From contig JAJKFL010000012.1 in assembly GCA_021186555.1 (NCBI GenBank), positions 18,921,711 through 18,985,710 on the forward strand: 64,000 nucleotides of DNA, read 5' to 3'. Position 1 is the first letter of the stretch. Every line of letters begins with the position of its first letter. Below, one piece after another: positions 48,085-59,000 of the stretch. Source of the stretch: Reticulitermes speratus. Lineage: Eukaryota; Arthropoda; Insecta; Blattodea; Rhinotermitidae. The translations under genes and the position numbers were made by a program. The notes below the pieces were generated by a model. That model made no database searches. It worked only from the letters and a program-made list of their open reading frames with translations, and was not told the origin of the DNA.

Positions 48085-48335
48085 ACTAGGCTACTGGCTG
48101 GCCTACCTAGAAATCGGGGTTCGATTCCTGGCAGAGGAAAGATACATTTTTCTTTCCATAGACTGGTTCTGGGCCCAATTGATACTGGGTGATTTTTGAC
48201 AGGGGGTAAAGCGGCCGGGCATAAAGCTTCAATCCATCCAGTGCCGAGATTAAGAATGCGTGGAGCTGTACGTCCTCTCACCTTGCGTCTTTCTGGAATG
48301 GTGCTTAATTAGGCATAGGGACAGTTTTGCCTTTG
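48085..48335 (+). mobile_element. SINE family B
   Basis: B box ggggttcgattcctggc, then agactggttctgggccc, gtaaagcggccgggcataaa, ccagtgccgagattaagaat and a tail ending gcttaattaggcatagggac. It lies directly after a LINE fragment. Confidence 0.65.
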
Positions 48336-48514
48336 CTCTGCTTTTACACGCCGACAGTGGAATACGTCGGTGCAAGAAGCATGTAACTCCAAAACACATA
48401 CAAGATGCCATCTTGTTAGGATTGATTTACCAAGTCCATGCAAACTATTTTGGCACAAAACTAGTGCGAATTTGAAGATTGTTGCCTTGCGGGACATGAA
48501 ACAATGTGGTTTGG

Positions 48515-48612
48515 GTCGAAATTTACCGACGTTTCGGGGGAATAGACCGCCTCCATCTTCACGGTAGAAGAAGATTGAGGCTGTAGGTTCCTCCGAAAAG
48601 TTGGTAAATTCG
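48515..48612. repeat. Degenerate inverted repeat of the accgacgtttcgg family
   Basis: aatttaccgacgtttcgg on the left faces ccgaaaagttggtaaatt on the right, enclosing catcttcacgg. The minus-strand core GTGAAGA-GGAGGC..-GAAACGTC is like that at 14855 and 63340. Confidence 0.45.
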
Positions 48613-49018
48613 TAGCAGACTGCACGGTGTCATGATCCGTGAAACAGCAATCTTGATGTTTAATGACGTAAAATCTCTTTTGCATCATAGCGCAGATGTT
48701 AACTTGGGTGCTGACAGAGCGTCGGTAAATGTCGATGTTTATGATGATGATGATGATGAGTAATGCTAATAATACCGTAGTACCAATAGTCTTATCAAAA
48801 ATGGTATGCTGAAGACCTTGCACAAGAATTTGACACTTCTGAACATGAAAGAAGACATGTCCATCAACATCCAGAGGGCAGTTGTGATTGGAACGTGTCA
48901 CATTATCTGCAGAATTTGTGTCTTTTGGTGATAATTTGTATAACATTTGTGATTACGTATAAAGCTTGTGTAGCACTTGAGGGGGAACAAATTTAAGAAC
49001 AATAGTATTGAGGACAGG

Positions 49019-49265
49019 CCGATCCTAGTGGCCGCGCGGTCTAAGGCGTGGGTCTGCAGCAGCTCGCTTGCTGGGATTGCGGTTTCGAGTCCCGCCGTGG
49101 GCATGGATGTCCTGTTTCTTGTGTGTGTTGTCAGGTAGAGGTCTCTGCGACGGGCTGGTCCCTCGTCCAGAGGAGTCCTACCGAGTGTGGTGTGTCTGAG
49201 TGTGATCGTGAAGCCTCGGTAATGAGGAGACCTAGGCCCACTAACGCTTTCGAGCGACTGGAAAA
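49019..49265 (+). mobile_element. SINE family D, copy 4
   Basis: The head gccgatcctagtggccgcgc, ggtctaaggcgtgggtctgc and ggtttcgagtcccgcc leads to gtcaggtagaggtctctgcg, gaggagtcctaccgagtgtg and ggagacctaggccc. Family D is the most uniform SINE here. Confidence 0.75.
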
Positions 49266-50774
49266 ATTAAACGTAATGAGGACAATGGTAATAGTGACAG
49301 TAACAACGATGATATTGGTATTGACGATGACAGTAATCGTGATAAGATTTATAATAACTTTAGCGATGTTATTAATTATAATGGTAAAGATATTAATAAT
49401 TCAATTCACTTTGATCAACGTGCTGTAGGCGTGATAATAAAGGAACAGTTTGGCCTTTGACCTTCTTGCCCTGAACCTTGTAACTAAGCATCAGGCGGGT
49501 TCTCAGACTGCCCGCAGAGACGGGGCCATGGAACTTCACCCCAGTGGTGAAGTCCTATCCGACACTGAAGCCATACTTTGTAACAGGACGTGATAGACAT
49601 AGCTAGAAGGCTGCAGTTCGTTCCGCTTGCTTACCGGTACAGCGAAGCGCTCCCGTTTTTGTTGCAACGTTTGGAACATAAAGTTGTAATGGTCTGAATA
49701 TACATGCATATTTGATACCAAACATCTGTGTTGAATTGTTTTCTGGCTAGATTTGTAGGTCACATTATAATGTATTATTTATTTGTGGTTTATTTAACTG
49801 CACTGTCAGTACCTCGGGTTGTATACTGGTGCCAGTTGCCATATAAAATAAGGAACCTGTTTTTACGATATGGGCGAATTTAGCCTCACAAAAGCTTGAC
49901 TTTTGTGAGTCGTTGATGGTGTAAAAAATACGAATTTAATTACATTATCATCAAGCCAAATTATAGCCAACAGTGAAAGTGGTGTCCTGTTTGTTAACCT
50001 GTACGTTATTTAGCGACGTATCAATTGCAGAGGTTAGGTCTGCAGAGGCAGTCGAACAGGACGGTGGTAGACAATGTCTAGAAGAGCGTGGTTGCAGTAT
50101 GTGAAGCGTAGTCCCAATATTCGCCATGCAGGACTGACGAAGACCACGATAAACCTTCGATATGTCAGTCGATATTCGAACAGAATACCACAAGATATAA
50201 GCTCATAGCCTTATCAGATATAGTAACACCGTGGCCTATTTTTTGCGATTGCGGACTGTGTTGGACGTCCCCCCCCCCCCCCCCCCCCCCCCAAGTAAGT
50301 TTTCTTTACGGTTGATAACTGCTGTCAAACCCCGATGTAGTTCCCGCAGTTTGTGGCGGTGTAGCGAGGAAAGCGGTAAATCGAATACTGTCTTACATTG
50401 AATTTCTGTTCACAGACTTTAATGGGCGCTGAGTGAGGGTGACGCTGTGTGGGGGTTGTATTGTGTATCATGCCAGCTTTTTGATCGAAGGACTGAGGAA
50501 AGTAGTTAAATACGGTCTGAATATTCTTTATCGTGCCAGATTCGATCTTTGGACGTTCGAGTACGAAGACGCCCTACCACACTACTGTGACGATTGGAGG
50601 GCCCATATCGATCTAAATATTTGTTGTAGGTTTACAGAGTGACCTCAGTCTACAATTAGAACCCGACGTCACAACGTAACCTAATATAACCACCTGTGAT
50701 GTTAAACGATGACTTCCCGTTATGATACATGAACAGCTGAAAGGAAGTAAGGTCGTCGGTCGCAACCTGATTTT

Positions 50775-50880
50775 TTTTATCAGTTTTGTTGCTTGCTACA
50801 TTTTTCAGCTTTTGGGAAAGCAGTCATCAGACACCAAAAGCCGAAACATGTAGCAAGCGATAAAACCGATAAAATATTAA
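50775..50880. repeat. Short inverted repeat with a hammerhead-like core
   Basis: The arms are atcagttttgttgcttgcta and, inverted, tagcaagcgataaaaccgat. On the minus strand CTGATGA (50824-50830) with a GCTTT/AAAGC stem and GAAA is present, but stem I does not pair. It is probably a collapsed copy of the ribozyme-bearing class. Confidence 0.45.
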
Positions 50881-50924
50881 GTTGTGGCTGACAGTGTGTG
50901 CTTGTTTCTGCTAACCACCTAGCC

Positions 50925-51673
50925 CAGTGGTTCCCAAAATGTGCTCCGCTGATCCAAAGGGATCCACGACCAGTCCCAGGGGATCCGTAGTATACATTTC
51001 TGTAATACTACTTTGAAGTTTGCTTATTTTTTAATTGAAGGAATAATGTTTTAAAAGTAATCGCTGTAAGTTCTTTAATTTGCGGTGTGTCTATTTCGTG
51101 TGACCGTTAGAATATCTGGTGAGGGGAGAGGTGCATACAGGATTTTGGTGGGGAGACCTGAGGGAAGGAGATCACTTGGAAGACCCAGGCGTAGATGGGA
51201 GGATAATATTAAAATGGATCTTCAAGAAGTGGGATGGGAGGCATGGACTGGATTGATATGGCTCAGGATAGGGACAGGTGGCGGGCTCTTGTGAGTGCGG
51301 TAATGAACCTTCGGGTTCCATAAAACGCGGGGAATTTCTTGACTAGCTGAGGACCTGTTGGCTTCTCCAGAAGGACTCTGCTCCATGGAGTTAGTAGTTA
51401 GTTAGTTAGTTAATTAGACTATCTGATTGAGAAACTTCCTGTACCCACGAAGCGAGCGACAATCAGTTTAAGTAAGGTCAAATCATGCTATGCATTGTTA
51501 CGTATGCTAGTGGTATGTATTCGTAGCTATCTAAAATCAGTTCTGAGATATAAATTTTTAATTTTGGGTACCTATCATCTGGACACTATTTACGTGAGCA
51601 AGGATGTGAGGATTCGTCGTAATTTTTTCGAAGCGAAAAGCGGTCCGCGAGTAATAAAGTTTGGGAAACACTG
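50925..51673. mobile_element. hAT-like MITE interrupted by a LINE fragment
   Basis: Ends CAGTGGTTCCCAAAATGTG and (outward) CAGTGTTTCCCAAACTTTA are inverted repeats. The flanking octamers acctagcc and acctaagc agree at six of eight positions. The internal gatccgcag and gcggtccgcgag near the two ends are related. A LINE 3' end occupies 51095-51418. Confidence 0.65.
51095..51418 (+). mobile_element. LINE 3' end (best copy), nested in a MITE
   Basis: It encodes [20 protein letters not shown] and [14 protein letters not shown], then shifts frame. The 3' UTR contains gggaatttcttgactagctg and ggactctgctccatggagtt and ends with tagttagttagttagtta. The RRWEDNIK tail is the C-terminal end of a non-LTR retrotransposon reverse-transcriptase polyprotein. 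No complete ORF is present in the window. Confidence 0.65.
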
Positions 51674-52220
51674 ACCTAAGCTAACCCAACCTTACCCAAG
51701 CCAGAGCCAATAGTCCGCCCAAGGCCTGTGTCAACTGCTGCTCTGCGCAGACACATTCTTAGTCAAGGATTTACAGCTTAAAATGCCCAACGGATGGGAA
51801 AGTCTTGTCAGAGTCACGTAAGATATCTTTTAACCTTATTTAAATCACGAACCAGTAGTGTGGATGTGTTACGGAATCTTAAACTGCTCCATTGAAGTGT
51901 TTTTTGTCCTACATTCAGTCACACGTACGTGTCAGTTTTGTGATATTAGCTGTAAGCTGTTTCTACGAATAACGCGGCTGCTTACAGCATTTCAGCTGCT
52001 ACTGTAGTGTAACCGGAGTGACGTAACAGTGAAGCTTTTGTATTCTGTTCAGGAGGGAACGGGTTTGAACCTCGGCTGGGAAGATTTTCATGGTGTTGCT
52101 CGTTCGTAACTAACTTTTCTTTTTAAATGTAAGACATCACCGTTGGCGTATCGATTATAAATATATGCTTTATTTGATTGTACAATCAGACCCAACAAGT
52201 CGTTTAACACCATTTTATTG

Positions 52221-52262
52221 GCAACTAGTTTGGCTCATAAAATAGCCATCAACAGGCCATAA
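52221..52262 (-). ncRNA. Degenerate hammerhead-like motif
   Basis: On the minus strand GGC, CTGTTGA, stem II GGCT/AGCC with loop ATTTTATG, AAA and ACTAGTT, GCC. The core A6 is T and G12 is missing, so it is a relic. Confidence 0.4.
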
Positions 52263-52303
52263 CAAAAACTGTTAGCTGGAAACCCCTTATACGTACATAT
52301 ACA

Positions 52304-52573
52304 CAGTAGTCTCTCGGTCATCCGGACTATGGGGGCAGAGGTGGTCCGGATTACCCAGCAGTCCGGACCACCGAGGGGAAACTCGTGGTATAGGTAACAT
52401 ACAAAAAGTCATCCTTCATGGCTAAAGTAAAATTTCTTAAAGCGGAAATATTGTACCTTAAAATTTTATAAGAATAATAATGATTTAATAATAATAATAA
52501 TGTGCTGTAATAATTTCAGTTGGAAATACTGGGCTATATTTGGCCCAAAATTGTCCGGATTACCGAGGGACTG
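52304..52573. mobile_element. pogo/Tigger-type MITE
   Basis: Inverted ends CAGTAGTCTCTCGGTCATCC and (outward) CAGTCCCTCGGTAATCCGGA. ggtccggattacc recurs inside. There is no coding capacity. It is a third pogo-like family alongside 11477 and 26739. Confidence 0.65.
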
Positions 52574-53018
52574 TTATGTATATGAAAGTATATATATGTA
52601 CATATATGAGGGCTAATGATTTTAATAGTGGCTATATTCACTTTTAATTTTGAGTCTTGTCTGGTTCAGGTACGATACGTTTAACGCACTGGTGTTATGA
52701 AACTAGACTGAAACTTGTCCATAATTATATGAAAATGTACCATTAAGAACTCCTTCACACTGGTTTGTGTGCATGTAAGCGTAGAGCGCAAGTTTCCGTT
52801 TAATGACTTTGTAGATAGATAGGGGCTTAATCTTTTGCTTCATCTTAGCAGCAGCCTGTATCGGGGATGGGCCTTACACTAACTTTGTGGGTGTAGTGTT
52901 GGTGCTCTGACATCTGTACTTACTAACACGCATTCCGCGGGACTCTTGGGTCTCACTGCCAGCTAACCACTAACAAAGTGTTCACATGCGTTTAGTGATG
53001 ACACCGTTGTTCCCAAAG

Positions 53019-56000
53019 GCGAGGTGTCGTCGCGAGCCCGCCGCAGCACAAGGGTCACTGAGAGTCTGCGAGTGACTGAAGTGTCACGGCGAGTCGTGAC
53101 GTCATCTTCCGACTTGCTGCACGTGGAATCCACCCAGCAGCAGGATCTGCTTATCCATACAATTTACTGGAATCTGCAAGGAATCCTTCAGCCGGAGGGT
53201 GATGACTACAAGCTTGTGTTTATCAGTTCAGATTCTTCGTCGAAAGAGGAGGAGGGTTCTCATGACTCGGATGACGATGCAGCGGATGAAGACAGTTCGT
53301 CCACTTCCTCAGTTGGTGGCGGCGTTACTTCCGGTTTCGACTGTGACTGGGATTACTTTGAGAGTTCATCTATGGTGCGGCCCATTGTTAGAGACTGGAC
53401 GTGGAACAAAGGCAGCGGAGGGGGAGGGGAGTCGTCTGACGAACAGCAACAAACCTTTTTGAGAACTTCCGGGATTGAATCCCCGCCGAGTCTGTCCAGT
53501 TCTTACCGGAAGCGGCTCTTATACAGTACCAGGGACCTGCCCTGGACGCAGATGACGTAAGCCCGGCTTCTGTGCGGAGAGAGACCTCTTCTCCGGCGTC
53601 GTCCTCCGACGGTGGCAGTTTTCTGAGACGCCGTCGGTCGCCTGTTGCTGACTGTTCTGTACTAGACGATCAAGTAATGGGCGGTAGTTACCTGGGCATG
53701 AATGTAGACACGAGGTCAAGGCCCTCCACCCAGGACTCGCATCGCGGGTCAAGGCCTCCTCCTCCCCCGTCCGTGTTTTGTAATCCTCGACAGCAGCGCC
53801 AATATTTCACACGTGGTGATTCGTTAAGGTCAAGTGGAGAGAGAAGTCTGGAAGAAATCACTTTTTCGGATCACTTCTATTACTACGGCTGTTCTGCACG
53901 AAGGGAGGGAGGGGAAGAGCTGTCGAACCGGCCGCCAGGTGGGGAGGATATCTCCAGCACACGGACAGCAAGAACCGGCAGCATACACCAGTGCAGTGTG
54001 GACAGCGAGGCGCGTGAGAGATGCTGCTGCACCAACCGCCATCCCGCTGAGAAAGGGTTCCTGCGAGAATTGCGGTGCTGTCGACGTCACCGCAACGGTT
54101 CCCGTACCAGTACCGGTACCGATACCTGTGCCGGTACCCATCCCCGTGCCTGTACCGGCATCCTTGTGGCCCCAGGCTGCTGCCACCCCACACCACCAGA
54201 TGCAAGTTTCAGCCAATGCTGATACTGTGAGTATCGCCGACATCGTCTACTTGGGGGCGCAGGAAGGGGGTGGTGACGGGTTTTCTGCTGCCACCTCATC
54301 TGTAGCTGGTCCCGGCGTCCGGATACGTATACGGAGCTTCCAACGGCCGCCCGCCATCTCACACGTCGTCGTAGGCCCTTGGTGCACGTGGCCCATCTTG
54401 TCCCCCACAGGAGACCCATATTGTACGTCGGGGTTTATCAGTGTGTTGGGAGGAGAAGCAACGAGCCCTCTGTTGCTATCGGCGATGGCACTGTTATCAG
54501 TTCGGAACAGATAGCTGCCGTACCTGAGCAGCAAGCGAGCGTGTCGGAGCAGGGCGCTGTCAATCAGAGCATTCGTGAGTGTGCAGTAGAGCCAGCAAGT
54601 GGCAGTGGTCAGTGTGCTACCGACAGCCAGCCAGTAGTCGCGGAGCAACAGGAGGAAAACGCCGAGTCGAACAGAAGTGCGCAGAAGTGTGCGGAACCCA
54701 ATAAGAAACCTAACACGAAACAGGGAAACAGACGTAAGCACAAACAGAAGCAACGAAAACAGAAACGTGAAGCCGAACAGAAGGCGGCGGCCCGGCGGCT
54801 GCAGTTGCTTTAGCTACATCGACTGCTTCGGTGAGCGAGGATGTCACTTGTCACGAGCAGGAGAAAACAGAACATCAACCAGATGGTGACGTAACACAGA
54901 AGGAATCGTCTGAAATCCATGAAGAAGCAAGGGAGGGAGAAGAAATAATGTGTGAACCGTTATCTGATGCCATAGAAACCGATAAACAGCCTGACGGTTC
55001 TGATATCTCTGCCGCCACCATACCTGCCGTACCAGATAACAAGGAAGAGTTGGATGTGAACGAAACCGTTTTATTAACCGACAACCGAGCGAACCGAAGT
55101 GAGAATTATAGTGATAATGGCATTGTTCTAGTTATGTTCCGACAGTTCGAAGATGATGGTTCGGAAAATGTTAATGCAAAGAACAGCGAAAACATATCGC
55201 AGAGTGATGAATTGAATATAGAAAGTTCGGGAGGAGCCATATTGGATACGGTGGCGCAGACGATCGCCGATCACAACACCAGGAACAGGAGGTCTAACAA
55301 AAGAGGGCGAAAGAAGAAGCGCAGACCGTCCTCTGACAATATTAAAGAGAAACGAATGATCACAGCTGCCGCCCCCGTTACAGTGTCAGAAGTCGCCGAT
55401 GATTTATCACACATACCACGGGAAAGACTGTCTTCGTGTTCATCGTTATCTTCAAACAGTGATTCGAACGAAGATAACGCTAAATCACGTGTTAAAAGAA
55501 CGTATTATTTCACGTCACGTGATGATTGTGATGCGTGTACTGACAGCGATGTCAGTATCACAAGTAACATCGAAATAAAGCGTGAACACGAGGGAAGGAC
55601 GGTGACGTCATTGATAATATTGTGACGAGTGAAGGGAGAAGAAGATGATGATGATGATGATGAAAAGGGGATGAATGAAGTAGAAAAGGAGGAACATTGT
55701 GAGTCGCTTGTTTTGGCCGCGAGAGATCGTACCACGCATGTTGTTGCAGACGAAGATGACCAGCTGGATGACAGTTTGTCTTCGCGCTGCAGTTCAGACA
55801 CGGAAGACGATCGTGCCGATGGTCAGCATTTCTCAACAGTGTTTGTCGTGAACAGCAGTACGGATGGTGAGGGCAGCGACGCTGAAGACGCAGCAGTGTG
55901 TCTTACTAAAGTGAACAGCAGTACGGATGGTGAGGGCAGCGACGCTGAAGACGGAGCAGTGTGCCTTACTAAAGTGAAAACCCTACCTGAAGACGACTTA

Positions 56001-59000
56001 ATGACAGCTGCGGAAAATTATGCAGTTGATGCCGAGAATAATGAGACTTTGTTAAGAGACGAGGGCGGACATGTCGATACTTGCCTTGACACACTAGAAA
56101 ATAAATTTATTGTGCCTGAAGACAGTAAAGAAGTGATTGATGTGATGTTTGTGAGTCAGCCTGTGTGCCAAGAAGGGGAAGTACCTGCCCAGTCAGAACA
56201 GACTGTACACGAAAGTGAAAGTGTTGAACCCGAAACTGTACCTGATTGTGATACAGCAGTAACCGTAACTGACGACGGTGACATCAAAATCTCTGACCAG
56301 ACTGTACTAGGTAATGAAATTGTGCCGACTGTATTCGACAATGAAAGAGTTATAACGGAGTCAGACGTAAAACAGAAAGAAAACGAGTTGCGGCCTACAT
56401 TTATGAATGAGACTGTACTTGAACACGTCATTACGGATATGATAGCGTCAGACCGTGAAGAAGGAGGCGGACAGAGTACGATGGTTGAAGTAGATGAGAA
56501 GAGTGAAGTAGATGAGAAAAGTGAAATAGTTGAGAAGAAGAGTGAAGTAGATGAGAAGAGTGAAGTAGAGAAGAAGAGTGAAGTAGTTGAGAGGAAGAGT
56601 GAAGTAGATGAGGAGAAGAGTGAATAGTTGAGAAGAAGAGTGAAGTAAATGAGGAGAAGAGTGAAGTAGTTGAGAGGAAGAGTGAAGTAGATGAGGAGAA
56701 GAGTGAAGTAGTTGAGAAGAAGAGTGAATTGCTTCCAGTTGATTGTTCTGTGGCTGTACAACAAATAGATGAGGGCAGTAGGCCTGCCATTGAACCGTCT
56801 TGTGACGTCGCTCTGCCTACTGATATTGATGTGAAGATTGTACCGTCTGCAGATAGTGCCAGTTCACAAGTGAGCAGCAAAGACGCAGAAGTAAAGTGTA
56901 CTGATCTGGACACAAGTAACTGTAACACGTTAGAACACGAACACGTACAACGAGATTGTAAAGTTAGTGAAAAAGACATTGATCCCAAATCATGTAATTT
57001 ACCTATCCAGTCAGCTGATAGAGATTCCAAAACAGTGACAGATAAGACATTGGAGGCAGGAGATTACGAAGGAACAGCTGACATTGTTTTAAAGCAACTG
57101 TGTAGCAGCCTGGAATCCAACACGCCGCTTGTCCATTCGACCGTAGACATGTCACAGTTTTCAGTCGAATCTGTTCCTTCCGAGGATAAACATATACCGG
57201 TTTGTGTCATTCCGGAAATAAGGAAATTGAAGAAGTTGAGGAATCAGTGTTTGTGGATGAACCATTCGATGGGGAAGAAGATGGGGCTATGGGAAGTGAT
57301 AGTGTGTTAGCAACAGAGGATAGTGTTAATTGCGAATCGAATCAACGACAGGTAATTAGTTCAAAGCCTGTTGCCGTCACTGGCGATGAAATAAATGTTT
57401 CTGTTAATAGTGAAAGTTCTTATAATGATCCTGTGTCAAGTGACGTTAACTCCCTCTGCTGTGAGGATGACGAAATCTCTCCTCACGATTATATACAGCC
57501 AGACGACTCTACAGTTTCCATGGAGATTTGTCCAATCGATCCAGTTTCCACAGCTGCTAGTGGCTGTTGTATTGAAGAAATCCCATTCGTGCATGAAAGT
57601 AAACCAGTGCTGTTGTCGGATCAGATTATTTCTAATATAAGTGAAGATATATCGAAAGAAATTGATGATGTAAATTTTAGTGAAACGGTTAATAGTGCAG
57701 GCTTGTGCGGCAAGAGTGTATTTAGTGCAGAGTCACACAAAAACATAGCTCCTGTGCTAGACTGTGCTGCCGTAGTGCAACCGACTGCAGAATTAACGCC
57801 ATTTAGTGATTTTGTTACAACAGATATTACAGGTACGCCTGCAAAATTTATACAGGAGCCTTTTACGGAGCCGTGTGCTATTGGAAATAAAGAGGGAGAC
57901 AATGACACTGGACATGTTACAAAGGATAGCATTGTGTCAGTCGGTGATGCAACATGTAACGAGAGGGAATTTGATGTTGCAGTTTTACGGACCAATACTG
58001 AAGAAACAGCGGGAGAAGTAACCGTTACTGTAGATGATAAATTTGTTGCGATCGATAACAGTGAACAGAGTGGTAGTGTTGACGATTCACCTGTTGAAAC
58101 AATTGTGACTCATGTTACTGTTGATGAGGAGGACAAGGAGGAGATCCGGTCTAGTGGCGACCCCGTTATGTTAACAACTGTGCTTCAGTCCGCTGGGAGC
58201 GCTAGCGTCGCAGGTGAAGACCAGCTGCAAGGTGTGTCGTGTTTAGTTGTGACTGAGTCGGGACAGGAGAGAGACGCGTTTGATCCCCCCGCCGGGGAGC
58301 CACGCTACACGAGCCTCGTGATGATAACGCAGAACCACCTGCACCAGGAATCCGTGGTAAGCGTCGTTACTAGTGAGACCACGACGCTTGTGCCCGCTGA
58401 CGTCATAGTGCGACACACAAATTGGGAGGAAGATGGCGGCGACGCGTTACCAGTTGAGAACAACACAGGTGGACTGGCAGGATACTTTACGCTCACGTTG
58501 GAGACTTCGAGAACCACACCATCTTGTAAGAAACCTCTCATCACCAAGTCACGCCCCAGATCATTAAAAAAGAAGAAACGTCCCCTGTGGCCCAGCAGGA
58601 AAAGGAAGAAGAAGAAGAAGAAGAAGAAGACTTGGTGAAAGTGGTGACAGGTGGTGATACATTATCGGCTGTGGTGTGCCTAGAAGAAGGCCTTGCTGAC
58701 GATGATTCGTGGGTGGAGGAACTTGACAACACCGGTAATAGCCACGACGATGAGGAATTCGCGACCACAACCCCTACTGAAGAAGATTCAGATTCTGGCG
58801 ACGAAGCGGCTGTTTCCTCGGCTTCCGCGGCAGCGTCGTCGTCATACTCGACGGACAGAGAGGAAGAACTACGCGGGTACCATCGGTCTGCCATAGACTT
58901 CACTCTACACACTATAGTGGAGGAGAGTTGTGAGGAAAGCGAAGTGGAACAGTCGCTTGAAGAGAAAAAGAGCAAGAAACAACGACCAACCTCCGCCTCA

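Larger units (their letters stand above)
9764..53018 (+). other. 43.3-kb repeat-filled intron
   Basis: It starts gtgagt after 9763 and ends ttcccaaag before 53019. It contains no convincing exon. The content is SINEs, MITEs, LINE ends, Penelope-like inverted repeats and tandem arrays, listed separately. I see nothing I can name in about 9764-10200, 10360-10620, 10790-11470, 11640-12470, 12580-13500, 13780-14800, 14970-15880, 15960-16250, 17420-18060, 19230-19985, 21790-23020 (apart from a repeat fragment near 22150), 25065-25980, 27060-28590, 30960-31670, 31930-32440, 32700-33400, 33640-34640, 35290-35960, 43990-45630, 45920-46600, 48620-49010, 49270-50770, 51680-52200 and 52580-53018. The intron call rests on matching phase across it. 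Confidence 0.6.

Noticed and set aside
48461-48946. 161-codon minus-strand ORF as a gene
   Set aside because: It overlaps a decayed inverted repeat and an (atg)n run and shows no domain.
49019-49110. True tRNA-Leu/Ser gene
   Set aside because: Same reasoning: four copies with an identical non-tRNA body and target duplications show a SINE.
53556-53670. Short intron starting at gatgac|gtaagc explaining the first frame shift
   Set aside because: The second frame is already open and protein-like across the supposed intron (DADDVSPASVRRETSS), so an indel is simpler. It remains possible.
56156-57030. Antisense ORFs rich in Ser/Leu/Phe
   Set aside because: They are the reverse complement of the KSEV repeat and acidic codons of the giant exon.
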